Shown here: piece after piece, positions 35,401 to 49,000 of the stretch
Layout of the letters: the number at the start of each line of letters is the position of its first letter
Numbering within the stretch: the first letter of the stretch is position 1
Source of the DNA: Meloidogyne chitwoodi
Lineage: Eukaryota; Nematoda; Chromadorea; Rhabditida; Meloidogynidae
NCBI GenBank assembly: GCA_015183035.1
Contig: JACZZP010000020.1
Span: forward strand, 620,001 to 684,000
Length of the DNA: 64,000 nucleotides
Direction: 5' to 3'
Program-made: the position numbers and the translations under genes
The notes under the pieces: generated by a model
The model's database searches: none
What the model saw: the letters and a program-made list of their open reading frames with translations, nothing else
What the model was told of the DNA's origin: nothing

Positions 35401-38400
35401 TGTTGTTCATCCATTCGAATAAATCTTTAATTCAAAAAAAATTAATTTAAATTTAAGTTTAGAAAATTAAAATTGTAAAACAATAAAAATATAAACAATT
35501 ACCTTCCAAGTAAAGTATCTGCTCCATGTTTTAATATGCTTCTTGTTCTAATTCGATAAGGACTACCACCAATATTTAACCGAAGAATAGTATCCTTTTA
35601 AAATTAAAATATTTTTTAATTATTAAAAATTTAACAACCCCTATTTTTAAACTGCTTTTAAGTGATGCTTTCTCTTGTAATTGATGATGTTGTGATATAG
35701 TACTTTTTTTGTCAATAACAGATGCAGCTGTGCCTGTAGATGCAACTGTAAAAAATCAGTTATATTAAGGTAATTAAAGTTTATTTAAATGTTTATATTC
35801 AAGTTTAATTAAATGTTTAGATTCAAGTTTATTTAAATGTTTAGATTCAAGTTTATTTAAATGTTTAATTTCAAGTTCATTTTAGGATAATAGAATTAAA
35901 GTATTTAACTTTAACAAAAACAGAATTTTTTGTATTTTCTAATCATCAGAATAAATGTATTTTTAACTACCTCTCTGTCCCATTTCAACATCCAACAAAC
36001 GAGAACTATCTCTTCCTTCAACTTGTTCTGAGCTAGTTTCTTCTCCAATGCATCTATCAATTAATAGACTTCCTTCTTCATTCTGATTGTTTTCATTAAA
36101 TTTCTCTGTATGTCTAACAGAAAGAGTTGTTGTTGTAGTTTGTTTTTGTTTTTCTTCTTCTTCTAAATTAGTAGAAAATCTATTGTTTGAATCTTCTACT
36201 ATATTTTGAGAATTCTTAAGAGATAAATGTGTTGATGACATTTTTAAAGGTAAAATAAATTTTTGTTGAGAACAGGAAGGAGAGGAAGATGTAGAAAATT
36301 GTCGCCTAAAAAAAATTTTTTTTTAAATTAATTTAAAAAAATAAATTAAAAAGAATAAAAAAAGTGAATAAATTTATTAATTATACTAAAATACCTATCT
36401 CTCTCAAATAAAATAAAAATTAAAAAAAAATAGTCAAATAATCGTATAAAGATTTAAATAAATTTTTAGCATTAATTCATACTTTTCATTCCTTTAATGG
36501 TCTCATAATCCGCTAAAAAAATTAATTCTTAACATGAAAAAAAATTAAAAAAAGATTTAAAAAATTCAAAAGAAAAATTGGAGGTGTAGAAAAATTATTT
36601 ATGAGGCTATAAAAATTAAAAAAATTGTAAGGAACTTATCTTTTTAAATAAATTAATTAAAAAAAAAATTAATTAATTTAATATGTAAATTCTAATAATC
36701 TAAAAAAATGAAAAATAAAAATTGGAAAAAAAACTACTTTATTATTTCTTTAAATATTTTCTAAAATATTTAAAAGTGTATTAGTCTAATATATTCCAAA
36801 ATAAACAAAAAAAAATTTTTTTGTTAAAAAAATAAAAGTTTAAGGTCAAAACAGTTTTTTTTTCTACTCTCCTAAAATTACACAATTTGCCCTTTATATA
36901 TAAAAGAAAAAAAAATAGCCTAGTAGCTAATATAAATAAATATATTTTTATTTTTTTTCCTGTCCAAGTTGAAAAAAAAACAAAAAAAAAAATTAAATTA
37001 GAAGAGAGAAAAGGGAGGGGATTAATGCGCGTGTTTTTACGGAAAGAAGCAAAAGAATAATAATAATAGTAGGAAAAATGAAAACATTAAATATAGCTTT
37101 TGGGAAAACCCTCAAAAAATAAAGAGGAAAAAAAATATATTTTATTAGAGAGATATTAATAAAAATAAATATTTTAGAAAAAAATGAAAAATATTTTTAA
37201 TAAAAATTAAGTTAATAAAATAAAAATAATAAATTTTAAAAAAATTAATTTTAATAATAAATTTATTTAAAAAATTAAATTTGTCTTAAAAAAGTGTATT
37301 TTTTTAAATATTTTTCAGTATTTTATTTAAAAAAAATATTAATAACTTAAAGAAACAACTGTTAAAGTTACGTCTTGGATATTAATGCGAAAAATATTAA
37401 TAAACAAAAAAATATTAAAAAAATTATTGTCAATCATTAATGAGGGAACTTATCCCTGAAGGGTTTATGAGTGTAAAAATGATAGATAGGGTTGAGTATT
37501 AGGAAAGAAAATAATAATGATGAAAAAAACAGAATTAATAAAAATACAAAAATCAGAATTACTAAAAATACAAAAATCAGAATTACTAAAAATACAAAAA
37601 TCAGAATTACTAAAAATACAAAAATCAGAATTATTAAAAACACAGAAATCAGAATTAATAAAAATACAAAAATCAGAATTATTAAAAACACAGAAATCAG
37701 AATTAATAAAAATACAAAAATCAGAATTATTAAAAACACAGAAATCAGAATTATTAAAAACACAAAAATAAGATTATTAAAAACACAAAAATCAGAATTA
37801 AATATTAAAAAACAACCCACATTGGCGCATGACGAATAACTTCGTTGCTACTAGCACTGCAACTACCACTAACCGAAGAAGGTCGTCGCCTTTGATTTTG
37901 TTTCTTTTGATAATGTACTAAATGTTCCTTCTGGTCATATTTAGTAGTGGATTGAGATGAAGAGGAAATAATTGGAGGAGGAGAACTGCTCATATGATTT
38001 ATAAATTTATCAGAATTCACACGAGCACACAGAAAGGGAAGTGCTAAAAAAATAAAATAATAATTAAAAAAAAAATAAAAAAATCATTTAAAAAATAAAA
38101 TAAAATTTTAGCATATTTGACACAAACAATGTGACGACATTAATATTATTTACCCATTTTTTACTCAAACTTTTTAACTAAAAAACCCTTATATTTAATT
38201 TTCATGCATAAAAATGACTAACAGAAAAAAATTATTAAAGAATAAAAAATAATAGACAAACAAAAAAAGAAATATATATGTAATTAAAAATGTCATGACA
38301 ACCCTAAACTTTTATTGTTCATTTAATTATCTATATATTCTATTTCCGGGGGAAATAAACATTTTTAATCCAAATATTAATTAATAAAATATTTTTTTAA

Positions 38401-38750
38401 TTAAACAAATAAAAAATAAAACCAACAAAATAAAAAACAAATAAAACAAAATTAAAAACAAATAAAAAATAAAACCAACAAAATAAAAAACAAACAAAAC
38501 AAATAAAAAACAAACAAAACAAATAAAAAACAAATAAAACAAATAAAAACTAACCATTTTGTTCAATTCTAGACAGAGGAGGTAAATTAACAAAACTACG
38601 GCCTCTATGAACTAAAAGATGTTTGTTGTTGTTGTTTGCAAATGTTTTAGTAGAAAACAATCCTAATGAAGAAATTCGAACAAGTTGTTGTTTTTGTTGG
38701 TCAGTTTTGTTGTTTTTATTGTCAGTAGTTGAATTAATACTGCTGGTCAT
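32486..38750 (-). CDS. Voltage-gated K+ channel subunit lacking the GYG filter
   Basis: Kv alpha-subunits form tetrameric K+ channels in the plasma membrane. Translation begins at 38750 ([12 protein letters not shown]...). Exons at about 37822-38046 and 35963-36305 give a long Ser/Gln-rich cytoplasmic N-terminus. The T1 domain follows: [19 protein letters not shown] and [17 protein letters not shown]. Membrane segments include S1 near [18 protein letters not shown] and S3 [19 protein letters not shown]4 is [16 protein letters not shown], with a basic residue at every third position. S5 is [19 protein letters not shown]; the pore helix is SIPAAFWW; S6 is [20 protein letters not shown]. The small exon 32783-32823 between pore helix and S6 encodes only [13 protein letters not shown], so TVGYGD is absent. 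Everything else fits a functional channel, so this is a silent subunit, a recent pseudogene or a sequence error. Introns carry several minisatellites. Confidence 0.9.
32978..33390. repeat. Intronic minisatellite, 'TATTCAAGTTTATTT' family
   Basis: About 15 imperfect copies of a roughly 23-26-base unit, GTTTATATTCAAGTTTATTT plus a few bases, with variants GTTTAGATCCAAG. A higher-order duplication of about 110 bases is visible (33000-33100 against 33090-33190). Related arrays lie in two other introns of this gene. Confidence 0.85.
33955..34130. repeat. Same minisatellite family, second Kv intron
   Basis: Copies of TTCAAGTTTATTTTTATA with period about 24-29 lie in another intron of the channel gene. 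Open frames across it on both strands (repeated YIQVYF or EYKYKNKL) are artefacts of the repeat. Confidence 0.85.
35775..35885. repeat. Same minisatellite family, third Kv intron
   Basis: Four copies of a 23-24-base unit GTTTAGATTCAAGTTTATTT plus AAAT lie next to the exon at 35963. Confidence 0.8.
37517..37800. repeat. 24-bp minisatellite in Kv 5' intron
   Basis: About 11 copies of AAATCAGAATTACTAAAAAT plus ACAA, period 24, with variants of TACT/TATT and TACAA/CACAG arranged in an alternating order. The array is open in several frames and yields spurious ORFs on both strands. Confidence 0.93.
38395..38548. repeat. AAAACAAATAAAAAAC simple repeat
   Basis: Low-complexity tandem copies of AACAAATAAAA-type units in the first Kv intron, with a duplicated larger segment (AAATAAAACCAACAAAATAA). 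Confidence 0.75.
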
Positions 38751-40013
38751 TTGAGGAAAAATTAAAAAAATAATTTTATTTGAAAAAATAATTTATTTTT
38801 TAAATAAATAAAGCAGTCAATAAAACATATGTACCTTGCTCTATTTATTGAGTAAATTGATCTAAAATATCAACACAAAAATATTTAAAGGAAAAAGCAA
38901 TATATGATTGATTGACAAAAGTCCCTTTTTTGAGCCAAAATATATTTAAACAAATCTTTAATAAATTAAAAAAATATATATATATTTAAAATAATAAAAA
39001 TTAAATAAAAAAAATAAAATCTAAAACACAAACTATAAATTATTTAAGCTAAAATTTAAAGACTCCAAAATATATATTTATAGAAAAAAACTTAAAAAAT
39101 TATTTAAATTACCAGTATATCTTTACTAATTAATTACAAAAAAATATTTTTTTTAAATGATTTATTTAAATAAAAAATATAATATAGCTTATTTTTTTAA
39201 CATGTTGATATTTTAGAAAAAGAATAAAAATACGTACATATTTTAAAAACAAAAAATACACGCACAAAAAAGTATAAGGCATTAAATATATAAACCAGGG
39301 CTTGAAAAATCGAAAAAATTCATAAAATCTTATTTTAAATAAATTAAAAAGAATAAACTTTCAGTTTAAATATTTAAAATAAAAAATAATTTTAAATCTA
39401 ATCTAGATTGAAGTTCACAGCTATACTCATCATCGCCAAGTTGATAACCCTGAGGGCAAATTACTTCAAAATACAAAATTTAGATGTCACTCGAAATTTA
39501 ATCTTCTCTATGTTCATTTGGTTATGTTAATACACTTAGTGGATTATCAATGCATTTGCCCTCAGGGTTATCAACTTGGTGATGATGGGTATAGCTGTGA
39601 ACTTCAATCTAGATTAGGCTTAAAATTAATCTACAAAAATAAAATATATAACACATATATAAATGAAACTGATTTAAAAAATAAATTTTTTAGATGTATT
39701 ATATCAGTAGTTATGTTAATTTACGTGTTTGCAGGCAGAGACATTTTTTGTTAGTATTGTTGGTTTGTCTGATTACATTCTCAAGGGAGAAAAGTGAAGA
39801 GTTTATTTATGTTGTTCTTCAAAAAATTATAAAATGACGAGATGATTGAATTTAAACCAAAATATTCTATTTTTGAAGTATTTATATTAATTTAAAGGCA
39901 AAAAAGTATCATAAGGAAGATGAAAAAAGCACCAATGTGAAACTAAAAATAAAAAAATTATTTTTTTCACATATTTTGGTACCCATTAAAAATTAAAAAA
40001 AAAACATACAAAA
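38751..40013. other. Intergenic region Kv - TBC gene
   Basis: AT-rich 5' flank of the Kv gene and 3' flank of the TBC gene. The only structured feature is an inverted pair of EGF-like exon fragments. Confidence 0.5.
39403..39612. pseudogene. Inverted pair of EGF-like exon fragments
   Basis: The plus copy (about 39545-39612) encodes YQCICPQGYQLGDDGYSCEL, the C-terminal half of a calcium-binding EGF-like domain (C-x-C-P-x-G-Y-x-L...C). The minus copy (39403-39467) is the same segment inverted with a few substitutions (DDEYSCEL). They are separated by about 75 bases. No signal peptide, upstream cysteines or other exons of an EGF protein are present, so this is a captured, inverted exon fragment. 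Confidence 0.7.
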
Positions 40014-43000
40014 TTAACAATTATTAAGTGATGTTTTAATAGGAGACGATGCTACTGATGTGCTTGCACTACAAGTATTAGAAGGCCTTTGATGTAACAA
40101 TAAAGGATATTTTCCTTCAAAAAATGCTGCAAGCGCTGGCTGAGCCAAAACTGTAGCAATTATTTGTTGTAAACTTAAACGCCAATCACCGTCTTTAATA
40201 CTAAATAAAATAAATTTTAATAAATTTATAAAAAATATATATATAAACCAAGAATCCAAATCCCCAAGTTTTTTTCCTTGTTGAGACGATGCTTCATCTT
40301 CAGAAATAACCATTGCAGCAGCCACTGCTGCTTTAGCATCTTCTCCCAATGCGTCAATAATTTGTTGTTCAACTTGCTCTCTATAAAATAATTTTAAAAA
40401 AAAAATAATTTTTATTTTTTAATAAAAAAAATAAAAATAAACCGATGACAATTTATATTTGCATCTCCCAATTGCAACAGTAGAGTACCCGCAAATGCTA
40501 ACGAATTAAATAAACTTGGATCATCTTCTTGTGTGTATGATGGTAAAAGAAATGCTGCTCTAGTGTCTACATGAGAAGATGAAGAATAATTAATGCCCAC
40601 AGACATACCACCAACCATATCATAAACTGTTTTCCAGAATTGAATGAATTGAATCTTTAAAAAAAATTAAAACTTAATTTTTCCGGAAAACATTAATTAC
40701 CAACTTTATTTGTTAATAGGAGAATAACACTTACTTGGTTGATATGTTCAAGTTGAGTTAGCAAAGGTCTTCTTTCCGGTTTTACTTTAATATTGTTTGT
40801 TTTACACTCTTTTTCGTCTAACAATTTCTGACGCTGTTGAAGACGAGTATTGTTATCCGTATTTAGTAGAGAAAATTCTAAAAACAATGAAGCATAAATA
40901 AAAACATTTTCCAAAAATAAGCTTAATATTTATGTTAGTATTTTCTATAAATAGAAATATTTTCGGAAAACAAGTTTAATTATCAGTATTTTATATAAAT
41001 AAAAACATTTTCCGGAAAACAGGTTTAATTATCGGTATTTTCTATAAATATAAATATTTTCCGGAAAACAAGTTTAATTATCAGTATTTTCTATAAATAT
41101 AAAAACAATTTTACCACTAAATTCGCTACGAGTTTCCTCTTCAGTATAAGTTTCATCAGTTATTGTCATTGAACGTAAAAGCGTATTATTATCATCAATT
41201 GTTAATGTGTTAAGTGCAGAAATTGAGGGAGATGATGCACTTGTTATTATAATTTGTTTTTCAGTTGTTGAGGGTTTTATATTATTAATTTTGTTGTTTT
41301 TAACATCTTTTTGTACTTCATCTACTAAACATTGTTTAGCTGATTTTGTGTTGTTGTTAAATTTAAAGTTGAGACTTTCACTTGCCTTATTTATTAAATT
41401 AAATGTAATTATGAATTAATAAAAAATAATACTATTGATAGAGTTGTTCCAAGACTAAACGAAGAAGATGAAGACGATAAAAGTTGATTATCCAAAATTG
41501 GAAGAGAAAAACTTGGATTAATTTTCTTCCCTTTCTCAACAACAATTTCATTTGTTTGTTTATTTTCTTTCATCAAACTTGTATTTGGTTTAATATCTTT
41601 TGCTGCTTCGTCATCATTCTGCGCAGAGATTGCAACATTATAACTTCCGAATACATCCCCAGCTTCAAAACCAATTTCTTCCTCTTTAGCTAAAAGTTTA
41701 GGAATTAAAAGAAAACAAAATAATCAAACCATCGGTTAAAGTAGTAGTAGCAGCAAAAGAATTTGGAATGAGATCATCCAAATCAGAGGTGTTAAATGCC
41801 GGAGGAATATGACATCTTTAATTAAATTAAAACAAAATATATTTAAAAAAACCTGTAAAGCAAAGTCAACTTTTCTGTTGGTTCATCTTTCAGTAAAGTA
41901 CTTAAAAAACACGCCAAATCTCGGAATGTCAAAATACCCGTCATATTAACATCCAAAAGCTTAAAATTGTTAATTTAAAATTAAACAAAAAAAATTTGTA
42001 ATAAATTGTTAAATTTAAATAAAAATACCAACACGAAATGCACGAACAAAAAAAATATCAGCAGGTTGCCAAGGTAATGATTTTGACAAAATTGATGCAA
42101 ATAATTCAAAATCCAATCTGTATTGTGAGTGCATGTATTGGAATTGACGGGGTCTTAAAAATTAATAAAATTTAAAAAAGTAAAATTAATTTAAGTTTAA
42201 GAGTTTTACCGTTCCACAATACCACGAGTTGTTCGTAAATAACTAGTTGTAGAAAGACGAGCGCGCCATGAAAGTAGGTGTTCTTCCTAAAAAATTAATT
42301 AACTAAAAAACCCATAAAAATTAAAAAATGCTCAAAATGTTTTCTCTTATTAACTCCTTGCATTCGTTCTAATTTACTTTTGTTTGGTAAGGGCGCCTAA
42401 TTGTCTTTTGACAACCATTTGTAAGGGAAAAGAAAAAAGAGAAAAATGTTGTAGAAGAATTAAACAAGAAAATACCAATTAAAATAAAAGGAAAAAAACC
42501 TTAACAGCATTATAAAGTATTCGAAGCTCTTCCTCAGTTAATCTACAATCATAACCAACACTTCTCACGATTGAACGCATTTGACATTCTTCAAGTTTCT
42601 GCACAACTTTAAGTCGATTCTTAAAACGAAGTTGTTCAATATTGGCATTAGTGAAAACATTAGAGAAATGAGAGTATGAACTTGCAAGTAAATCACCAAT
42701 AAATATCTAAAATAAAAATAGAAACATTTAAAAAAATATTAAAAAATAAAAAATCCCGGTCAGTCAGAGAAAATTTTCTTTCATTTTTACTCTTTTTCTC
42801 TAATTCTTCTCCTTGAAAATACTATTACGCGACTATCCGCGATTAATCGGCTTGTACTCAAAAATATTCATACCTCTGTGCTATTTCTCACATTTGAGTC
42901 TGTGATTTTATCAGTGAAAGCATTGAGTGCTTGGAATGCCTAATTTGTAAATTAAAGATATTATTTTTCTTTGTAAATCGTTTATTTTTCATTTCTTCAC

Positions 43001-46000
43001 TTGCTCTTTTTTTTTTTGACTTTTGCAATTAAATAAATTAATAAATGATTAATTTTGGTTAAAATATAAAGGAAAAAGGGGAAAGAAATGAAAAAGTGAA
43101 GCAAAAAAAAAAGTGAAGCAAAAATTTTTAAATTTTCAAAAATGTTTTTTTTATAAAATAAATTAAATAAAACAAACCTCTCCTTCATCTTTAGCATCAA
43201 ATATTGCCTTTTTATTTTGCCTAAGCATTTCTAATGCCAATTGGAATATAAGTTTAGAACCCTCATAAAAGAATAAATCTATAATACGTAAAGCAGCTTC
43301 AAATTTAATTGCAGAAAGAAAAATTGTTAAAAACCAGCCAAGTGCAACCATATCATCCAATTGTAATTTAATCATGTGGCAGTGAAGTTCAGGGAGTGAT
43401 TGTGCTACCAAATCAGAAAAAACGCCTAAAAAGAAAACGTCATTAGAGTCTGAAAATATAAAAGTGCCATTAGAGTAAAAATAAAAAATAAAATAAAAGT
43501 CCCATTAGAGTCCCAAAATAAAAAATTAATATAATGTCATTAGAGTCCCAAAATAAATAAAAAAAAGTCCCACTAGAGTCTCAAAATAAAAAAGTTCAAT
43601 TAGAGTCCCAATAATAAAAAAAACCTTGATCAACAAGAGCACCAACAACTTTATTATTATAATAATCAGGCAAAAGTCTTTCACAAACTGCTACTAACAA
43701 CCAAAATGCCAATTCTTCGGGTGCATAAAGCAAAAATACAGCAGCAACAATATTCATTGCTTGACAATAACCAATTGTTGGATTACGCATAGCATAAGCA
43801 CTCAAAATACGACGAAGGGCATCGATTCCAATACTTCCGCATTGAAAAGCGGGGTGTTCGGGAAGAGAACTTTAATTTGAAAAAAAAATTAAAAAGTTCA
43901 AAAATCAAAAAATTAAAAAAAAAAACATAAAAAAGACGCACCCACCGATGCAAGTCACGTTCAATTTCTTCCATTGTAAATTCAGCAAATGCTTGTGATC
44001 GACGACTTTTGCGAACAAGAGCGCGGTATTCTCCTGGATTTAAGCGCATTTCAGCATACGCGCCTGAACAAATTCCCCAAATTCGGGATTTATGTTCGCT
44101 TGGAATTCCTAAAAATATTTAAATAAATTTAATAATTAATTTCAAAGTAACCATCTAACAATAAACGATGCAAATCAACTGTCCTATAAATTGAATAATC
44201 CTTTCCAAAATTCTCAAAAAGTTTTTCCCAAGCTTTAATCGTTTTTAAGCTTGAACATGTTGTACTAATATTGTTCTTTTCACAAAATGTTTTGTATAAA
44301 GGTTCAGAAAGGAATTGACGTGAAGAAGAAGAATTAGGAGGGGATTGGCGACTGGTACGATGCTTTAATTTTTTCTTAAAAAAAATACAAATTAAATTGA
44401 AAAATAATTTTAATTAAATTTTACAACTTGTATAGGTTTAGGGTAGACACACCCCATCTATTCGCAAAAATTTTTTTTAATCAATTTTTGTTTTGCGAAT
44501 AAATGGGGTTTCATCTATAAAAATTCCACATTTTATTTTTTTAAAAACCTGAATTTTTTGTCCTTCTAATTCATTCTTTTTACAACATTCCCATAGTTCA
44601 ATTATTCGTTGTAATACTTTAGGCAATTCGTGCAATCCAGAAAAAAAGAATTCTCTAATATTATTTTGTTGTTCCTCTTCTTTTAGGTCATTTAAAGTTG
44701 AATTTAAACAAATTTTAAATCCACCGGTCATCCAATCAGTAAAGGCTTTGTATTTTTCAATTGAGATGATATCACACATTAATAACTGGAAAATTAAATT
44801 TAAAATTTTTAACCAATTAAATAAATAAAAAAATATTAAAAAAACAAACCACTAAAGAAACTTGTTTTTCAATACGTGATGTAAAGCAAACAAAATTAGA
44901 AGACAAATAAAGTTGACCACGTACAGAGCGACGATCGTAGGGAGTATATAGAGTACAGGGAAGGTCTCCATCTAATCTTTCGGAATGTGGAAGAGAAAAT
45001 AAACATCTAAAAAATTAAAAAATAAATTAAATTTAATTTCCAGAAAATAAATAATTTAAAAAAAAAAGAGCTAATTAAAATCAATGAAAATTATTAAATA
45101 AATTTGACAAAAAATACAAATTTGATAAAAAGCAAAAAAAAGAAAGAATTAAAAAAGATCATACAATAGATAATAATAAAAAAAGAAAATATTTTAAGTG
45201 TCTCTTATAATTTTTAAAATAATAAATAAATTCCCAAGATGTAAAATATTAAAGTTAAATAAAATTAAAAAAAATGTAGAAAAATCTAATTTTTAATTTA
45301 AAATTAGATTTTATATTAAAAAAATTAATTTTCTTTTTTAAATATTTCCATAATTTTTATTCGTCATATAAACAATTGTATTTAATCAAAAAAAAAAATT
45401 CCCTCCTTATACATTTTTTGTAAAAAATCTCTAAAAATTATTTTAAAATAAAAAAGAGTTTCTCTCTCTCCCAACATTCCCCAAACATTCCTCACCTATA
45501 TATTGCATGTTTAAATGATTTTTATTATACATACATTTTTTGTATAAATATTAATTTTATTTAATTAATAAAAATCAAAGAATATTTTTTGCATTTTTAA
45601 CAAAAAAAAAATTTTTTTTAATAGAGGATTTATTAATATGCTGATGACACAAAATAATTCAAACAAATTAATAAAATCTCCTTCAATTAGATGGAGAAGA
45701 GAGACGGAAAATGAGGAGAATAAATTAAGGTAATATTAAAATTATTATAAAAAAATTAAATTAAATTTTAAAATAAAAAATTAAATTATAAAATAAAAAT
45801 TAAATTTTAAAATAAAATTTAAGAAAAAAACAGCAACAAATTTTTGCACAAAAAATAAGAAGAGCTGGGCTAATACGCGAACACCAAACATGGACAATCT
45901 CCCATGGAATTATTATTTACAAAGAAGCATTTAAGGGTGAAGATTTTGTGACGTGGTTTATGAGAGATCAGAAAACATGTAAGTAATAAATTTTAGAAAA

Positions 46001-49000
46001 AATAAAAATGTTAAAAAAATAAAATAAAATTTTTTATTTAAAAAACCAATAAATGATTCATTTTTACATGTATTTTAAGAAAAATAAATATTAAAAAAAA
46101 TCAAATAAAATTAAAACATTTTTTAAAAATCTCTCAAGTATTTATATTTTATTTAATAATATTCGTCATATTAAAATTATTACTTAAATAAAAAAAAATA
46201 AAATAAAAGAAAAAATATCAAAGAAACTCTTGAACGTTGACAATAGAAAATAAAAAATAAAAAAACATTATCAATAAATTCTCTTTCAATTTTTATAAAA
46301 GAGAAAAACTTAACAAACAACTTGCTTCAGTTTTTTCGCATTGCGCGCAACTTAATAATCAATAAATATATGTAGTTACTCTGCGATAATTAAAATTTTT
46401 AATTAAACTTTTAAATAAACTTGTCCTATAAAAATTTAAAACAAAAAGAAAACACTGAAAAACATTAACAATTAAACTTAAACTTTAATTTCCGGAAAAC
46501 AAATGTTCTAATGTTTACGGAAGCATATAATTTATTGTTTCCGGAAAGTTTATTCTAATGTTTTTACAAATTTATATTCTGATGTTTCCAGAAAATTTAT
46601 ATTCTGTTTCCGGAAAAAACATATCTTCTGAAAATACAAGCGAAAAAAATACAAATACAATTTCGAAAAATATAATAACATATAATCCTAATTTAAACTT
46701 TAATAAACAAACTTTTCTAAAAATGTCTACGTATCATAATTCAACACAAAAAGAAAGAGCACAGAGATTTAGAAATCAAATGAAATGTAAAAAATTTAAT
46801 AATAAAAAAATAGGAAATAAAAAAAATATTTAAATTAATTTTTCAAAGGTAGAAGTGAAGCAATACAAAAAGGACAATATTTATTGGATGAAAATGTTAT
46901 AGAACTAATGGATCAAAAAACAAGCGGATCATTTGATAATAATATTAGTCCAATACCATTGATAGATGAACAGATGAAAGAAAAAAGAGAAGAAGCAATG
47001 ACAAAAAAACATTCAATGACAATGCTTCCAGAAATGGGGAGATCATTTAGTACTGAACGGTAAAATAAAATTCAAACTTGTAAAAATCAAAACCTTAATT
47101 AAAACATTAATTCTTTTATTTTTCCTGAAAGTTTTTTTAAAGTTTTAGTTTTTCTATGTTTTTGGAAACATATTCCTGAGGTTTTTACAAAACACATGAA
47201 AACACACTCCTAATGTTTTTACATAATGTACAAAAATACAAACAAATAATATAATTAAAACATTTCGTAAAAATATTAAAATAGCTACTACAAACTTGTA
47301 GACGGAGAAAGTGACCAGAAAATACCATTAAATATGACAATAAGTACTTATGCGGAAGAAGAGGAATCATTCGAAGTAGAGGGAAATCCAAAAATAAAGG
47401 TTAAAGAATTCAACAAGAGATTTATTTCAGTTGTTGATCGTATTTATGAAAGAATTTTGTCAGAAAATAAAAGGGTGAGTAGCAGAAAAAAATTTAAAAT
47501 ACCCAAAATTAAAAAAATTAAAAGATCGACTCCAAAAAATATTTCCAAAAAAAATTTCAGACAATCCATTTGGATCTGTTAGACGATTTTAATACATTCA
47601 CAAAAGAATATGCATCATTAGCTCGAGAAATTGCATATTTGGACATTTTAGATACTACTGAACAAGAAAGACTAGCAATATTTATAAATATATACAATAT
47701 GATGTTGATACATATTAGCTATAAATATGGATTGCCAGGAACTATATGGCAGAGAAGAAAGGTTAAAAATCATTTATAAAATTTAAAAAAATATTAAATA
47801 AATTTCAGTATTTATATTTCACTTATTACACAATTGGCGGTCATCTCTATTCATTGCAATCAATTTTTAATGGAATATTACGTGGAAATCGTAAAGGTTT
47901 GGGAATGTTATGGAAACCATTTGGTGAACAAGATTATAGGAATAAAGTTTTTTAAAAATATTAAAAAAAAATAAAATAAAAATAATATTACAGTTTATTA
48001 TAAATGGAGGTGAACCCCTCGTTCATTTTGGCCTAAACAATTATACACGTTCAACTCCTCCAATTCGAACATATTCTATTGAAGGAATTTATGATGAATT
48101 AAATCAAAATGCACGTCAATGTTTAAAAAGCAGCGAATTTTTACAGATTGAATTAAAAACAGAAAAGGTTTTAGTTGCAAATCTATTCAAACAATATAAT
48201 GAAGACTTTTGTAAATTAAATACTAGAAGAAGCACAGATGATGTTAGTTATTTAAAATTTAATTAAAAAAACATTAACTAACTTATAGTTATTAAAATGG
48301 CTAATTAATGTTCTTAAATCAAATGATGAACGTTCACAACAATTAACAAAATTATTAAATACTAAAAATTATACAATTGGTTATTTGACTATGGATAATG
48401 ATTTAAATATAAGTTATGGAGTAGCACAATATAAACAACAAAATCAATTTGATTATGAAAATGATGATTTGATAATATGAAAAAAGTTGTATAGGAAATA
48501 GAAATGTTTAAAAAATAAAAATATATTACCCGGAAAATGTCAAAAAATAAAATTAAATAAAAATTAAAAAATAGAAAAACTAAAATTTAAAAAAATTCAC
48601 CACACCTGTAAGCATCTGTCCTTTGTTTTGCCTCCAAATCGCGTTTTGCAAAAGTAACTCCACTACATTTTTGAGAGCGCTTCCTTGGCGGTTCTTGCAA
48701 ATATTTGCTGCGTAATGATGGATCTTCATAGAATCCTTCCTCTTCGATAAGTTGTTTCATTGCAAAGTTTGCGAGTTGTGAAGCATGTTTATAACTGTAA
48801 AAGATGATTGTAGAAAAAAAGAAAAACAATGTTTTATGAAACATAAACTTTTTTAAAAAATTATAAAAACAAACAAACTTTCCGGAAAAGTTTACAAACG
48901 AAAAACAAGTTTAATAAAAATCGCAACAAAATTTTCCGGAAGACAAGTTTAATAAAATCGAAACAAACTTTTCCGGAAAACAAGTTTGTTTAAAAATAAT

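Noticed and set aside
37437..37839. ORFs of 84-127 codons with repeated KIQKSEL or VFLIILI
   Set aside because: Products of the 24-bp (multiple of three) minisatellite in the Kv 5' intron.
41207..41693. Plus-strand ORFs opposite the TBC gene
   Set aside because: Shadow frames of TBC C-terminal exons coding on the minus strand.
46558..46833. 91-codon ORF in the nested gene's large intron
   Set aside because: It starts in TTCCGGAAA repeats, ends just before the true DEP exon and has low-complexity Asn/Lys composition.
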